A stretch of DNA of 64,000 nucleotides from contig OX326959.1 of NCBI GenBank assembly GCA_946800325.1, forward strand, positions 25,489,447-25,553,446. The letters are read 5' to 3'. The stretch's first letter is position 1; every line of letters starts with the position of its first letter. The translations under genes and the position numbers were made by a program. The notes beneath the pieces are model-generated. The model was not told the DNA's origin. It did no database searches and saw only the letters and a list, made by a program, of their open reading frames with translations. Source of the stretch: Luzula sylvatica (lineage: Eukaryota; Streptophyta; Magnoliopsida; Poales; Juncaceae). Of this stretch, positions 11,130 through 22,581 are shown in pieces.

Positions 11130-11445
11130 AAAATAAAAAATAAAAAATATAATGAAGGAAAAAGAACAAATCTAAAGTACACAAGAAACAGCAGTACATT
11201 ACAGTTCTCACAAGAAAAAAAAAACTAGCAGCGCCATGTACCGCGCCAACCAACTGGTACAAACAGTAAAAGGTCCCTGAAAGATTGAAGATCCTCCAGC
11301 CCCGACCGAAGTTCTCACAAACATACAACCCGTTCGACTCGTACTCTCGACAACATAATTTTGCATGCATGTACCTGTACAAAGCAGTAATGGCTAATAA
11401 ATTATTCAGTTCGTAAATTATGAAAATTATAACAAAATTCCTGAC
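11130..11445 (-). other. probable 3'UTR of the F-box gene, with a 71-bp intron right after the stop codon
   Basis: On the minus strand the stop TAG is followed directly by GTCAGG, and a T-rich stretch ends in TTTGTACAG at 11375. Downstream (11374 to about 11130) the composition is transcript-like, GC-richer, and ends in T-rich sequence. I infer a short 3'UTR intron (11375-11445). This has no protein support. Confidence 0.4.
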
Positions 11446-14188
11446 CTAATTAAGCAAATCATTCCACATGCTAAAAGCAGGGGCGGTGCACAAATCTTCA
11501 GAAAATTCGAAAACCAGGTTTTTGGAAGCTTTACGCTGATCGCAAAATAAGCTTGTATTCTTCGGAATCCATTCTTTGTTTCGTAAATCCATCGAATCAC
11601 AAAGCAGCTTTATCTTTTCGAGATTTACCCCTCTTGAAATCACCAAATTAATAAACTCTATTTGGGGTTGAGTTCCCTTGAAACCTTTTAATGTAAATGT
11701 CTTGATATGGTTGAGGAACTCAAATGGACCTTCTAGATTCCAATAATTCTCTACTATGTCATTTCTTTGATAATACTTGTCACTCTAAAAACAAACAAAA
11801 TATATATATTGTAATAATAGGAAATGGGAATTTGATGAAATGAAGTGTTTAGGATATACCATGATGGATAAGGATTGAAGACGAGGGAAACATTGGAGAA
11901 GAAATAGAAGCATTGATTTATGTTTCGCGTCGTTAAAATTCATTCTGATTGCGATTGCTTTCATGTTTGGTAGAGTCGAGCTTCCACCATAGACAAAGTT
12001 GGACTGTCAAAATAAAAAAAGGAGGAAATTAAATTAAATTAAATTAAATTAATGTATAGTTGCATGCAATTAAAATCAATTTAGCGATACATAACATATC
12101 TTCGGATAAATGTTTTTTGAGGGGTATGCATGAAATTTTATCTAAAACGTAATTGCGATTTTGAATTTTGGCATTTCCGCTAACATAATTTGCGGAAGTG
12201 TCATAAATTATAATTTGCGAAAATTATACTTCTATAAACAAATATTTAAGGGAGTTACTTTAACTTCTCAAATTACAACTATTTTTAAAATAATTCTAAA
12301 TTTAACCAAACGAGCTTTTATTGAAAACCGGGAGAATGATTTAGGATATATGCAGTCTAAACTGAAAATTCAATATTTTGCATTCTGAAAATTTTACAAA
12401 TTGATGAAATTAAAAAAATATTATAACTGGTCCAGTGATCTCGATCAAGATATCTCTAAGGGAAATTTCCATAAATAGTCATTATTTTCTTAAATATAAA
12501 AAACACATAAATTTTCAAAAATATTCCTTACTCTGTCAAAGCAGCATTTGAAGAAGATTGCGCCTACTTTTCAAAATAAGTTGCAACTAAAGCGTAAAAA
12601 AAATCTTGATTCGAAATCACAATTTGCGAAAGTAGTAGTTCAGCTTGAGGTAAATTTCAGTATACACTATCTTGTTACATTAAAATATCTAAATGATTTG
12701 TATCCAAATAAGTTAAGAAATTATATTAAATATTCGGAAGTAGTTCGTATACCGGAAAGTAATATAATTGGGTCAAAATAGAAGTTAATCTTCAGCATTC
12801 AAAAATTTTAATGTCAAAAAGCACAATTGGATATCGGGATATATTCAATAAAAACTGAAAATTCATTATGCTTGCATTTTGAAAATTTTACAAATTTACC
12901 AAATGGAAAAAATAAAAAAACTGGTGCAGTAATATCGATCGAGATATCTCTTAGGGAAATTTTCATATATACCCATTATTTTCTTAAATATCAAAAACAC
13001 AAATATTTTAAAAAATAGTCCTTAATCTATAAAATCAGCTTTTGAATAACTGGTTAGAAGTTTGAAGCATACAAATCTTTCCAGATTTGTAATTCAATCA
13101 AACAATTAACAGGCACTAAAGCTAACATCCATATGTGCACATTTCATTTATAATCACCAGACAGTATGATTGAATTAAATTAAATTTTCGAAATGTACCT
13201 GATCTGTGAATTTAAACCAAGCTTCACCAAGGCGAAACATATTATTCGAGAACAAATGAAAGCAAATGAAACCGAGTTGTTGAAGTTTAGGGGCATTTTG
13301 TACCGTGACATTTGTTTGTTGCGTTGTAAATTCTCCAAGCATCAATTCTTCAAGGTTTGGGGTATCTTCAATAATCAACTCCTTTAATCGATCGAATTGT
13401 CTCAGTTCGTCGTGGATCAACAAAATTCTCAATTTGGTGGAAGAAATCTTCACCGTTTCAAGACCGGTGCAATTATACAACTTCATTATTTCCAAATGCA
13501 TGCATGAAGATAAAATACATTCAATGAATTCGTCGTTAAGACAAACAAACCTCAAATTGATTTCAATCAGATTAGGAAACATCGAGGTGTACGGTGAATC
13601 GGGAACTTCGCAAAAATATAGGTCTAATTTCTTTAAGGACCGGCAAGGGAGAAGGAAATGGGGCAATATGTACCCAGATTTCGAGTTGAAGATAGAGAAG
13701 GAAAGATGAAGGTTTTGAAGGCCTTTGTTTTGGAGGCGTTCAATCATGGTGTCCACGGTGGGATAGAAGACATGATGATCAAAACGGGACAAACGGCAAC
13801 TATTGATTGGCCCATTGTGAGTAGAGATAAGCTTATAGATAACTCGACGACACCAACCATCTTCATCCTGCGAGGAAGAAGTTTTGTCCGTTATCCCCGT
13901 TATCCCCTTTATGGTTCTGAGACGGTGACTCGTGCAGGGATTGTTGAATTGAAGAGCAACATCATCTAATTGTAGTGGAGCCTCCTTCCACAGGTCTCGC
14001 CAGCGCCGAGAAAGAGTGCAGGTGCGTGCACACTCCTTCGTAGGGAGAAGGGAGAGGAGAGTGAGCAGAATAGCATTAGGAAGATGACTGATGTAATCAA
14101 TGTGATCTTCTTCCTCTGGTTTTTTGTGCCTCTTAGACTGCAGGTGGTGGTTGTTGACGGTGACTCGTTTAGCTTTTCTATCGGCCAT
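11446..14188 (-). CDS. F-box/LRR (FBD-like) protein, substrate receptor of an SCF E3 ligase
   Basis: Three exons are joined in phase 0: 13199-14188, 11860-12003 and 11446-11784, giving 490 residues. Donors are GTACAT and GTATAT; acceptors end TTTTGACAG and TTTTTAG. A basic N-terminus (KRHKK) precedes an F-box at about residues 31-70 (HLPNAILLTLLSLLPTKECA, then LSRRWRDLW), which in this family binds SKP1. Degenerate leucine-rich repeats follow (KKLDLYFCEVPDSPY, LEIMKLYNCTGLETVKIS, LEELML). The C-terminus has the FBD-like block GPFEFLNHIKTFTLKGFKG. All exons are intact and the length is normal for the F-box/LRR/FBD class, which is large and fast-evolving in plants. The substrate is unknown. The first intron (1,195 bp) holds a tandem duplication. 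Confidence 0.9.
12350..13050. repeat. ~494-bp tandem duplication inside F-box intron 1
   Basis: The segment at about 12362-12560 (GAAAATTTTACAAATT, CTCGATCAAGATATCTCTAA, TAGTCATTATTTTCTTAAAT) recurs at about 12856-13045 (ATCGATCGAGATATCTCTTA, ACCCATTATTTTCTTAAAT) with a constant offset near 494 bp and moderate divergence. The short open frames here are intronic. Confidence 0.7.
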
Positions 14189-14520
14189 TGATTATTAATT
14201 CTGAGTTTACTGTGTAAAAAAAACTCGAAGAAAATGATTTTTTCTCTTATGAAAAGTACATAACCATGAATCTATTTATAAATCATTAAATTATTGGTTC
14301 AAATATATTCATTAAAATATACAATGTATCGAAAATCGAAAAATAACTATACAATGTATCTTTACTTTGTTCACTGTCTCTTTATAAAATATTTGAAATA
14401 TGTCTATTTTGAATATAAATATATTATTTAATTTGTAGAGTATACTTTTACATATGTCAAATATAATTATTGGAATATAATTATATTTTTGTATCTACTC
14501 CAATTTTACAATTTTTTAGA
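14189..14520 (-). promoter_or_regulatory. upstream region of the F-box gene
   Basis: AT-rich sequence upstream of the minus-strand start codon. The ATG context is AATCAATGG. No distinct TATA box or cis-element could be singled out. Confidence 0.3.
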
Positions 14521-15840
14521 AAACTAAAAATTGAGTATTTGTAATATATTATCCTTAAATATGCAAAACTTCAATTATTTTTCATGTGTTATCATATGTT
14601 GTATTCTTGTGTCGTACTCCAATTTCGGCATTTTGGAGAATACTTCAAAATTGTCTATTTGGCATGTGTTAGACTTGAATCTTGACATTTTGAGAGGAAA
14701 ACTCGAAAATTATATATTTTGAATCTTCAAAACCAAAAAAGTAAATATTTTGCACGTGTTAGCATTCAATTTTAAAATTTTCTGTGAACATTTGATAATT
14801 CAGTATTTTGCATGTGCAATTTTTATGTTATAATATTTTTTGAGAACAAACTTGAAAATTTTGAGCATTTTGTGTTAGACACTTAGACTTCAATGGTGTT
14901 TTGGAAAAAACAAATTGTAAATTGAGTATTTTGCAAGTTTTAAACTTCAATTTCGGCGCTTTTGATAAAAAAATACTCAAGAATTGAGTATTTCTAGAGT
15001 ATTAACCTCAAAACTTAAAAATAATTATTTTTGCATGCGAAATTAATTATTTTTGCATGCGTTCAATTAGTGTTTTTAAAACATGAAATTTAAGCATTTT
15101 GCATATATCCACTTTTTATTTCATCGTTTTTGAGAAAAAAGAAAATTGGGTATTTTACATATGTTAGTATTTTAATATTTAGTTACACTACATTTGAGAA
15201 ATACTTGGAAATTTTGTATTTCAAGTAATTGATTTCCGACATAAACAATTAATATTTTGCATGTGTGACATAATTTTTATTTTTTATTTTTATGAATTTT
15301 TTAAAATCAAGTATTTTTGCACTCTTATACTTCTTATATGGCGTTTCTTGAGAAAAAAAAACTTGAAAATTGAGTATTTTGCATGTTTTAGATACAATTT
15401 CGATATTTTTGAGAAAACTCAAAACTTGAGTATTTTGACGTGTTAGCCTTTAATTTTGGCATTTTTACGAGAATTAGAAAAATTAAGTTATTGCACGCGT
15501 TAGACTTCTATTATGACATTTGTTTGAGAAAGACTTTAAAATTTTATATTTTGCTTGTGTTATACTTTCATTTAGTTTTTCAGTTTTTTTTGGAAAATGA
15601 ATATTTTACATGTGCTAGACTCCAATTTGAAAATATGTTAGAAAAATCCGAAGCTTAGGCATTTTTAATTTATATTCATGAAATATAAAAATTCAAATAT
15701 GTTGCATTTGTTAGTCATATACTACTTTTTTTAAGAAAAACATAAAATATGATTATTTTGTTTGTCATATGATAGATATCAATTTCGTCTTTTTGAAGAA
15801 AATCTTGCAAAATGTGTATATTGATGTGTCAAACTTGAAT
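14520..15840. repeat. degenerate ~70-80-bp minisatellite (TGAGTATTTTGCATGTGTTAG type)
   Basis: The theme AAAATTGAGTATTTTGCATG, then TGTTAGACTTCAATTTCGGC, then ATTTTTGAGAAAA recurs roughly every 70-80 bp with heavy divergence (for example near 14650, 14740, 14925, 15145, 15370, 15430, 15485, 15600). The short open frames are fragments of the repeat. Confidence 0.75.
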
Positions 15841-15846
15841 GTATTA

Positions 15847-17011
15847 TCCTTTAAAATTTACCAACCCCTAAATCCTAAACCCTAAAATTTACCAATCCCT
15901 TATTTTGGACCAATTTTTATGGAATCTTCTCAAGCCACGTCATCACAATTATTTCAACCATTAGATTATGATATGTGACAACATATGAACCATGTATTAA
16001 CCTTTGATTTTGTGTGATTATGTTTTATTTGTAGACATTTATGTGTCCCTCATTTTACACATAATTTTAAGCAATTTTAGAAGGCCACATCACCTTACAC
16101 TGATGACGTGTCAAAATATTATTCGTTAGGTTCATGTTGGACCAGTTGTATTTAATTATGAATTTTTCCACAATATGTTACATGATCAATTGTGAATACA
16201 AATAGAATGTGAAGAGTTCAAATATCTAACATTATTAAATAAATATATAATATCATAAAACATACATGAAATGTTGTTAGTATTTTAAAACATACATAAT
16301 ATAATTTAAAAAAAAAATAAGAAATATATTCGATTGAATTTTATCTTTATTTTGAGTTCCATATTATCATATATTCAATATTTTTCTCTAACTTAAAATT
16401 ATGAAAACAATTATGTAAACAAATATATAAAAATAAGTATAATTACATTAATGTCTTGTAAGCCTAATTATTATTATTTTTAAAACTATAACTGAAAAAA
16501 TTGAACTTACTACTAAGTATGTTATTTTTGTATTTTTACTTAAAACAATTCATGTTAATCTTTAAAAAAAAAATGAAAGATATTTATTTACTAAACACAG
16601 ATAATTTCTTTAACTTATGTAATATTTTTCAATAATAAACATGAAACATAAAATTTAGCAGACACAAATATTTTTTTTGAACTTTTAAAATGTTAATATT
16701 CTTATTTTTAGATATGAAAATTTAAAATATCATATGATATTTCTTTTTATTTATGTCCAGACATGTTATTTTATTATCTTATAGTAACATTTATTCTTTT
16801 TTGTATGTGTTGCATTAAAGTATTAATAAATATTTCGCATTGTGTCAGATTCAAAAATAGTATAATAATTTTGTCATCATCGAACTTTCTTAATCAATAT
16901 GATTTTTATTTTCATAAAGTCTTATGTTTGATCCCCCAAAATCACAACTATATATTGTGTATGACAAAACAAATGAAACAAAACTGCCATGAAACGTGAC
17001 TAATCTCCTAG
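15847..17011 (+). mobile_element. non-autonomous Helitron, family A copy 2
   Basis: The 5' end reads A^TCCTTTAAAATTTACCAACC (T at 15847) and the 3' end is CTAATCTCCTAG (ending 17011) followed by T. It is homologous to 5404-6920 through the blocks CCACGTCATCA, CATTTATGTGTC, CACATCACCTTACA and others. The terminal hairpin is decayed and there is no coding capacity. It lies at the edge of the preceding minisatellite. Confidence 0.7.
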
Positions 17012-17037
17012 TATATATATATTTTTTGGCATTGACG

Positions 17038-17039
<2 letters not shown>

Positions 17040-17124
<85 letters not shown>
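17040..17124. repeat. (AT)n dinucleotide microsatellite, ~42 units
   Basis: An uninterrupted AT alternation of about 85 bp. The Tyr/Ile-alternating open frames on both strands are artefacts of it. The sequence to its right (17125-17245) is the TATTTGTATATGT-type composition seen in the Helitron at 8627. Confidence 0.95.
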
Positions 17125-17126
<2 letters not shown>

Positions 17127-17248
17127 TTTGTACATGTATGAGCAATTCCTATTTGTATATGTATTTATTGTTTCTATTGCATATTTGTTTTTTGTATGCA
17201 CATTCATATTCGTATTTTGTTTAGTTGTATGTATATATCTTTGTATTG

Positions 17249-17700
17249 CGAGAGTCCACCATCAATAACTTTAAATTTCCACAAAGATTACAAATAACCC
17301 ATTGCACAAAACAGGGGTAAAGGGCCGAATTACAAAAATACCAATACCATGCAGAACTATTCATACCAAGTTGCGAATGTACAATGCAGCCCGGTACGGC
17401 TATGCCTCAAGCCAGCATGCCCGGTCGCTTCGTGTCGAATTGCATTAGTGGCAAGAGTCCACCAACACTAAACCTAAAATTCCACAAAAGTTACAAACAA
17501 GTCCTTGCACGAAACAAAAAAATTAAAAGAAAACAATCGGTTGAATTAGAAAAATACCATGCAGAACTATAGAAACCGAGTTGCTAATTCGCAACGTACC
17601 CCGATACAACCATGCCTCAAGCCTGCTCACCAAGGTGTTGTCCGCTGAATTGAATCGGTGGCAAGAGAGCAGCAATGCTAGTGAAACCCTGATCGAAAAA
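17249..17700. repeat. imperfect ~210-bp tandem duplication
   Basis: Unit 1 begins AGAGTCCACCATCAATAAC (about 17250) and unit 2 AGAGTCCACCAACACTAAAC (about 17455). Both run through TTCCACAAA, CAAA-A-TACCATGCAGAACTAT, ATGCCTCAAGCC and GAATTG. The second unit is followed by GTGGCAAGAGAGCAGCAATG, echoing the start of the next unit. The open frame at 17523-17885 (minus) overlaps this and shows no family resemblance. Confidence 0.65.
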
Positions 17701-17979
17701 ATGTAATATTTACTAAAAAAATCCGGAATTTCTTTCAAATTACACACATCGCCGTGAAAACAGTCGACACGTATTTCGTCACACCATTTCGGCCTGGGAG
17801 ACATCGTAGCATATTCCATATCGGCCATCTTGAGCTGCTCTTCACGGTCGCCGATACCATCTTCACTCTCCCATCGTGGCCACACATCATGGTTGACCTA
17901 CACAAAACAAATTAAAAAAGAGATTTGCACAAAAATTCTAATCTTTACAAAATTGAACCCTCAATTTGTTCCAACTCAC
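17701..17979 (-). other. unassigned sequence next to the PGM pseudogene
   Basis: A minus-strand open frame reads SEDGIGDREEQLKMADMEY and continues to about 17705, preceded by an acceptor-like TTTGTGTAG (about 17895). It does not resemble the last exon of phosphoglucomutase, which would be expected here. It may be unrelated decayed coding sequence. Confidence 0.3.
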
Positions 17980-18964
17980 GGATATATGAGCTGGTTCAAA
18001 CTGCTTTATGTACAACCTAACTGGTGCGCCAGCAGATCCAGTTCCTGTTTTATCATAATTCATCCTTTAAACTATAATTAAAATAAAACATTAGTTCATT
18101 TACTTAAATAAGATGTAAATTTCAAGATTAGGTCTTATACCGAAATCCTGAAAATAGTTTTTGGCCCATCTGTGAAAACCAAGTGAAGACCTTGTTTCAA
18201 TGCCACGCTTCCATCCACCCATATTAATTACAAAATTATTAAGATTATTCTATTCCAATAATTACGAAATAAAGACAGAGAAAGAGTACATGGTCAGTGT
18301 AGGCAAAATCATTAGGAAATTGGACTGTGTAGTTCCTGTTAAAATATATGAATATTAAAATTAAAAGCACATTATAATTATATAATAAAAAGAAAAAAAG
18401 CTATAAGTACAATTTATAAACCATACAAATAAAGATATTAAAAGGGAGAACCATATTGATCTCCAGATATGTTTTACGTAATCAAATCGCAGAGATATTC
18501 AACCATTTTATTCGCCTTGTCGGAGTCACATTCCTACAAATTAGATCAAACAAAAATTGCATTTGAACCCATGAAATTTGACAAATTACAAAAAAGTCCC
18601 ATGGAAAAAATGGCATACTTCATAATCGTATCTTGAGAAGAAATTTCGACCATAAACAAACCAATGCTCTTTTGCCACATCAACAACTGAGAGTCGGAGA
18701 CCAATTTATCTCCTATGGCCTTATTCTTATTTTTATGCCCTAATATCGACAACCATGCCAATACAGCCCTGTCAAAATTAAAAAAAAATAGAAATCGCTA
18801 GATTAATTTCTTGAAATAAAAAAAATACAATTCTTTAAAAATGAAAATTAGTTTTATTACCAAATTCCATCTTTTTCACAGATATGATCAGATCCAGTTC
18901 CGAAGCTGTCTTCGCCGCATATTTATAATGTTTCATTGTCCATTAAATTTGTTCCACACATCAT
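17980..18964 (-). pseudogene. PGM: phosphoglucomutase pseudogene (C-terminal half)
   Basis: Phosphoglucomutase interconverts glucose-1- and glucose-6-phosphate. Six exon-like pieces follow its C-terminal order on the minus strand: 18861-18964 (NLMDNETL*ICGEDSFGTG, then SDHICEKDGIW), 18619-18768 (AVLAWLSILGHKNKNKAIGD, later [20 protein letters not shown]), 18478-18533 (ECDSDKANKMVEYLCDL), 18290-18335 (NDFAYTD), about 18141-18222 (VDGSVALKQGLHLVF) and 17980-18044 (TGSAGAPVRLYIKQFE). Splice signals are mostly kept, so it is an unprocessed copy. Disablements: a TAA inside the first piece, a frameshift after KLVSDS in the second, a lost acceptor before VDGS, and a disrupted S-G-T-G-S segment. The catalytic N-terminal half was not found upstream. 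It is a clear pseudogene. Confidence 0.88.
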
Positions 18965-19600
18965 CTGAAAATTCAAAAGGTGCTTCGCACCAAATCAAAA
19001 ATATGACCAAAAATTGAGTCTAATTGCAAATTGAAGGCAGAAATTCTGAGCCAACAAAACATGAGCAAACAAAATCGATTCTAAACCCAAATCTCAGCCA
19101 AAAATCTGAATTCCTAAACTTGGTAGCAAAATTGAAAATCTAATTTGAAATATGAACCCAAAAAAAATTGAGAAAAAATTTGAACCCTAACCTTGATTAA
19201 TCAAGGCCGACGAAATCAAGTTTCCACATAGATGGCCCAACTCTTTCTCTCTCCACCATGTACACTGGTTCACTTTTCGGGAGAGAAATTGTGAGGTTTG
19301 CGAAATCACCTGAGAAGAGAGATGACTGTTCCAAGCAGCAAGAAAGCGAGTGTTTCGTACCGTTACGATTTCGATCGCGTCTTCGTCGCCAGCATATGCC
19401 ATCTCCGTTGGGAGTGTGCGGCGCCGCCAGGGCTTCACCGTGGGTAGGATTTTTTGGTGCTCGTTTTTTTTTTGGGCCGTGAAACAGATGAGAAAGAAAG
19501 GAGAGAGGGGTTTATGTTTATTGGTGAAAGAAACAGTACAAAAGGAGACGTGGAAGGCTACAAAATCAGCCCAATGTTAGGGATTAGTACAATTATAAAT
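18965..19600. other. intergenic with a GC-richer exon-like patch (19,200-19,480)
   Basis: A minus-strand frame (19187-19438) contains MAYAGDEDAIEIVTVRNTRF and ends near a GTGATT donor-like site. It is GC-rich relative to its surroundings and may be a first exon or promoter relict of a gene now lost. No family is recognised, and overlapping plus-strand frames are equally unassigned. Confidence 0.3.
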
Positions 19601-20328
19601 TATAAATATAAATTATAAATATCCTAAAATTTTCTCAAAAATAAGCCATTCTTACAGAATTATCCCCCCCCCAAAAAAAAGTCTATAACATATTCATGGA
19701 CCAGGCTTAGGAAAGCCTAATTATATTTCCTATGAAATTGGTCCAATAAACCAAGTCCATTTACTAATATACATAAACATATAAAGTGCAGATAATTCTT
19801 GTATTTGTGTAACAAGTCAAATAATCACTAGTATTCGACCCGTTACATAGTAAATTGCATTGTTAAGTACAAAGAAAAATCCGTTTCTCTCTAAGTTGCA
19901 ACTATACGTTGTGTTAAATCAAAATTTATACAGAGGAGGAAATCAAAATCTCGAAGTTGGGTGTGTGATCTACAATCAACCTCCATAGGTAATTAATTGA
20001 AGATTTTAAATTAAATGTTGGAGGAATTGTGATCTGGCATACGAGATTTAGATCTGGTTGTTCTGATAATTAATTGTCGTATAATTTATGTTCCTTTATG
20101 TATATTTGAAGCTTCTTCACTCAGTGATAACCTGTGATTGAAGCAAGGTGATTTCACCTTTCTGTGGTTTTTTTCTATTTTGTTCAACAAACTTAGGTGG
20201 GTTTTGGTCTTTATAAAACCCCACTTGATCAGTTGATATTTATTTGTGCAGTGATGAATTTTGAGTTAATAGATCTTGAAAGAGTTCGATTTTGATTTTG
20301 ATTTTGATTTCAGAAGAAAGATAGTGAA
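19601..20328 (+). promoter_or_regulatory. upstream and leader region of UXS
   Basis: After a short C/A-run motif (ATTATCCCCCCCCCAAAAAA near 19661, similar to the one at 7862) the sequence becomes leader-like. CTAAGTTGCAACTATACG (about 19902) and GAGGAAATCAAAATCTCGAA (about 19936) are followed by possible GT-AG leader introns; the last candidate acceptor is TTGATTTCAG at 20303-20312. The transcription start is not determined. Confidence 0.4.
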
Positions 20329-22368
20329 ATGGCAACCAATGAATCAACAAAGACTCCCCCAAATCCTTCACCTTTGCGTTTTTCCAAGTTTTTTCAGGTG
20401 AATTTTGTGTTTCCTTTCCAATCTTTTGATAAATTCTGATGGAAACACAATGTTGATTAAACAAATCAGGAGTCTTTAATTACAAATGAGATTTGTTAGT
20501 TAGATAATTTGTTAAATTATTAATAGTGCATAATTAGATCTTAGATCCGGGTTTTACTTTGGTTTTGGATCTGAATCAAATTGGGTATTAAATTGTTAAG
20601 CATTTTTCTGCTTTGTAGGCAAATATGAGAATCTTAGTCACTGGAGGAGCTGGATTTATCGGGTCTCATCTAGTAGACAAGCTCATGGAGAATGAAAAAA
20701 ACGAGGTAATTTAATTAATCAAAATGATATATCTCAATTTTTCATTAATCTCATTTATATTATTTTTGTAATTTCAGGTAATTGTCGCAGATAATTTCTT
20801 CACTGGTTCAAAAGATAATCTTCGAAAATGGATTGGTCACCCTAGATTTGAACTCATTCGACACGGTACATATTTTTACTCAATTCTATATATTTATCTG
20901 CATTATTATTTTTGCATGTTGTTTTTCATAATTCATACTTAATTCACGTAATTTATATTTTTTAATTTAGATGTGACTGAACCGTTATTAGTGGAAGTTG
21001 ATCGAATTTACCACCTTGCTTGCCCTGCTTCTCCCATTTTTTACAAATACAACCCCGTAAAGGTACAATATTACAAAACTATATTCATCCAAGATATAAT
21101 TGCAAATTTAAATTAAATTTTGTTATACACAGACAATAAAGACGAATGTGATTGGAACACTTAACATGCTAGGACTCGCCAAGCGAGTTGGAGCTAGGTA
21201 ATTTCAAAATAAATAACATTTTATATATAACGGATTTTTTTCAAATATACCCCTATATTTATATAATTTTAGGATTTTGTTGACATCAACTTCGGAAGTG
21301 TATGGAGATCCTCTGCAGCATCCTCAGACCGAAGAATATTGGGGAAATGTTAATCCCATTGGTACAATTATGCAAATTAATATACTATATATACTATTTA
21401 TTATTTCAAATATATATTTATTTAGTCATGGATTTGTGGTGTTTAGGAGTGAGGAGTTGTTATGATGAAGGGAAAAGAGTGGCCGAGACTTTAATGTTCG
21501 ACTATCACAGACAGCACGGCATAGGTGAAAATAAAATAAAACTAAATATCTTCCTTTTCTGAGCTTTTATGTAAATAATTACTTTTTTGCAGAAATAAGG
21601 ATTGCGAGGATCTTTAATACGTACGGGCCGAGAATGAATATTGACGATGGTCGTGTCGTCAGCAATTTCTTAGCTCAAGCCATTAGGTTTCTTTCTTTAC
21701 TAAATAACCATTATACCTAATAAATATCTAAATTTCAAAAATAACCCTGGTTTATTTACTATATATTTCTGTTCATTTAGAGGAGAGGCCTTGACTGTAC
21801 AAGCACCAGGAACTCAGACTAGAAGCTTCTGCTATGTTTCTGATATGGTACGTTAATATTTGATTATTAAATATGATTATTAGATGCTAATTAGTATAAT
21901 TATGAAGGTTGATGGGCTCATTCGACTCATGGAAGGCGAAAACACTGGTCCTATTAACATAGGAAATCCAGGTAAAATATATCTCAATTCCTTAAAATCT
22001 TTCATAAATATTCATATACTATTATTCTACATGATAATTTCACTAAAACAATGAATTAATATTGATTGATTTAGGTGAATTCACAATGACCGAACTCGCC
22101 GAAGTCGTCAGAGATGTAAATTCAAATTTAAACACTTTTATACAACTATAAGAAATAATTACGTAATTTTGTTTTTCTGTAGTTGGTCGATTCGGAAGTG
22201 CAGGTGAAAATGGTGGAGAACACACCTGACGATCCGAAACAGAGAAAACCAGATATTACCAAAGCAAAGCAAGTTTTGGGATGGGAGCCCAAAGTCGTTC
22301 TCAAGGAAGGCTTGCCGTTAATGGAAAGTGATTTCCGCGATAGACTCGGCATCCCCAAAAAGCCATGA
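20329..22368 (+). CDS. UXS: UDP-glucuronate decarboxylase (UDP-xylose synthase), cytosolic type
   Basis: The enzyme decarboxylates UDP-glucuronate to UDP-xylose, the donor for xylan and xyloglucan. Twelve exons join cleanly (339 aa): 20329-20397, 20619-20705, 20778-20865, 20971-21062, 21133-21197, 21273-21361, 21447-21524, 21593-21686, 21781-21847, 21908-21971, 22075-22115 and 22183-22368, all GT-AG. It is an extended short-chain dehydrogenase/reductase: the NAD-binding GGAGFIG is at residues 32-38, the TSTSEVYG active-site strand at 138-145, and catalytic Tyr169 and Lys173 lie in YDEGK. Family signatures include [44 protein letters not shown] and [14 protein letters not shown]. There is no transmembrane anchor, so it matches the short cytosolic UXS class and not the Golgi type II forms. 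It is convergent with ALY, with 213 bp between stop codons (to the shifted ALY end). No defects are visible. Confidence 0.97.
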
Positions 22369-22581
22369 GAAATAATTAAGTTTATTCGTTTGTTTGCTTA
22401 TTTGTTCGTTCAAGGAAATAATTAAGTTTGATGTGTGTTATTTGAATTTTGAAAGTATGTATTCCAAAACTGGAAATGAAATAATTCTGCGAAACGACAA
22501 AAGAGATACAGAGATACTGGGTTTCTGAACGTGCTCTCCATTTAAAACAATGAAATGGAGAGGATAGTGGTAAACACTTTC
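22369..22581. other. convergent 3' intergenic region between UXS and ALY
   Basis: Short AT-rich spacer holding both 3'UTRs. TTTGTTTGCTTATTTGTTCG-type T-rich runs and AATAATT/AAATGAAATAATT words may act in 3'-end formation of UXS. No further gene. Confidence 0.4.

Noticed and set aside
12161..13018. Open frames of 63-77 residues
   Set aside because: They lie in the F-box gene's first intron, within its tandem duplication, on the opposite strand, with AT-biased composition.
16890..17268. Tyr/Ile-alternating open frames on both strands
   Set aside because: Translation of the (AT)n microsatellite.
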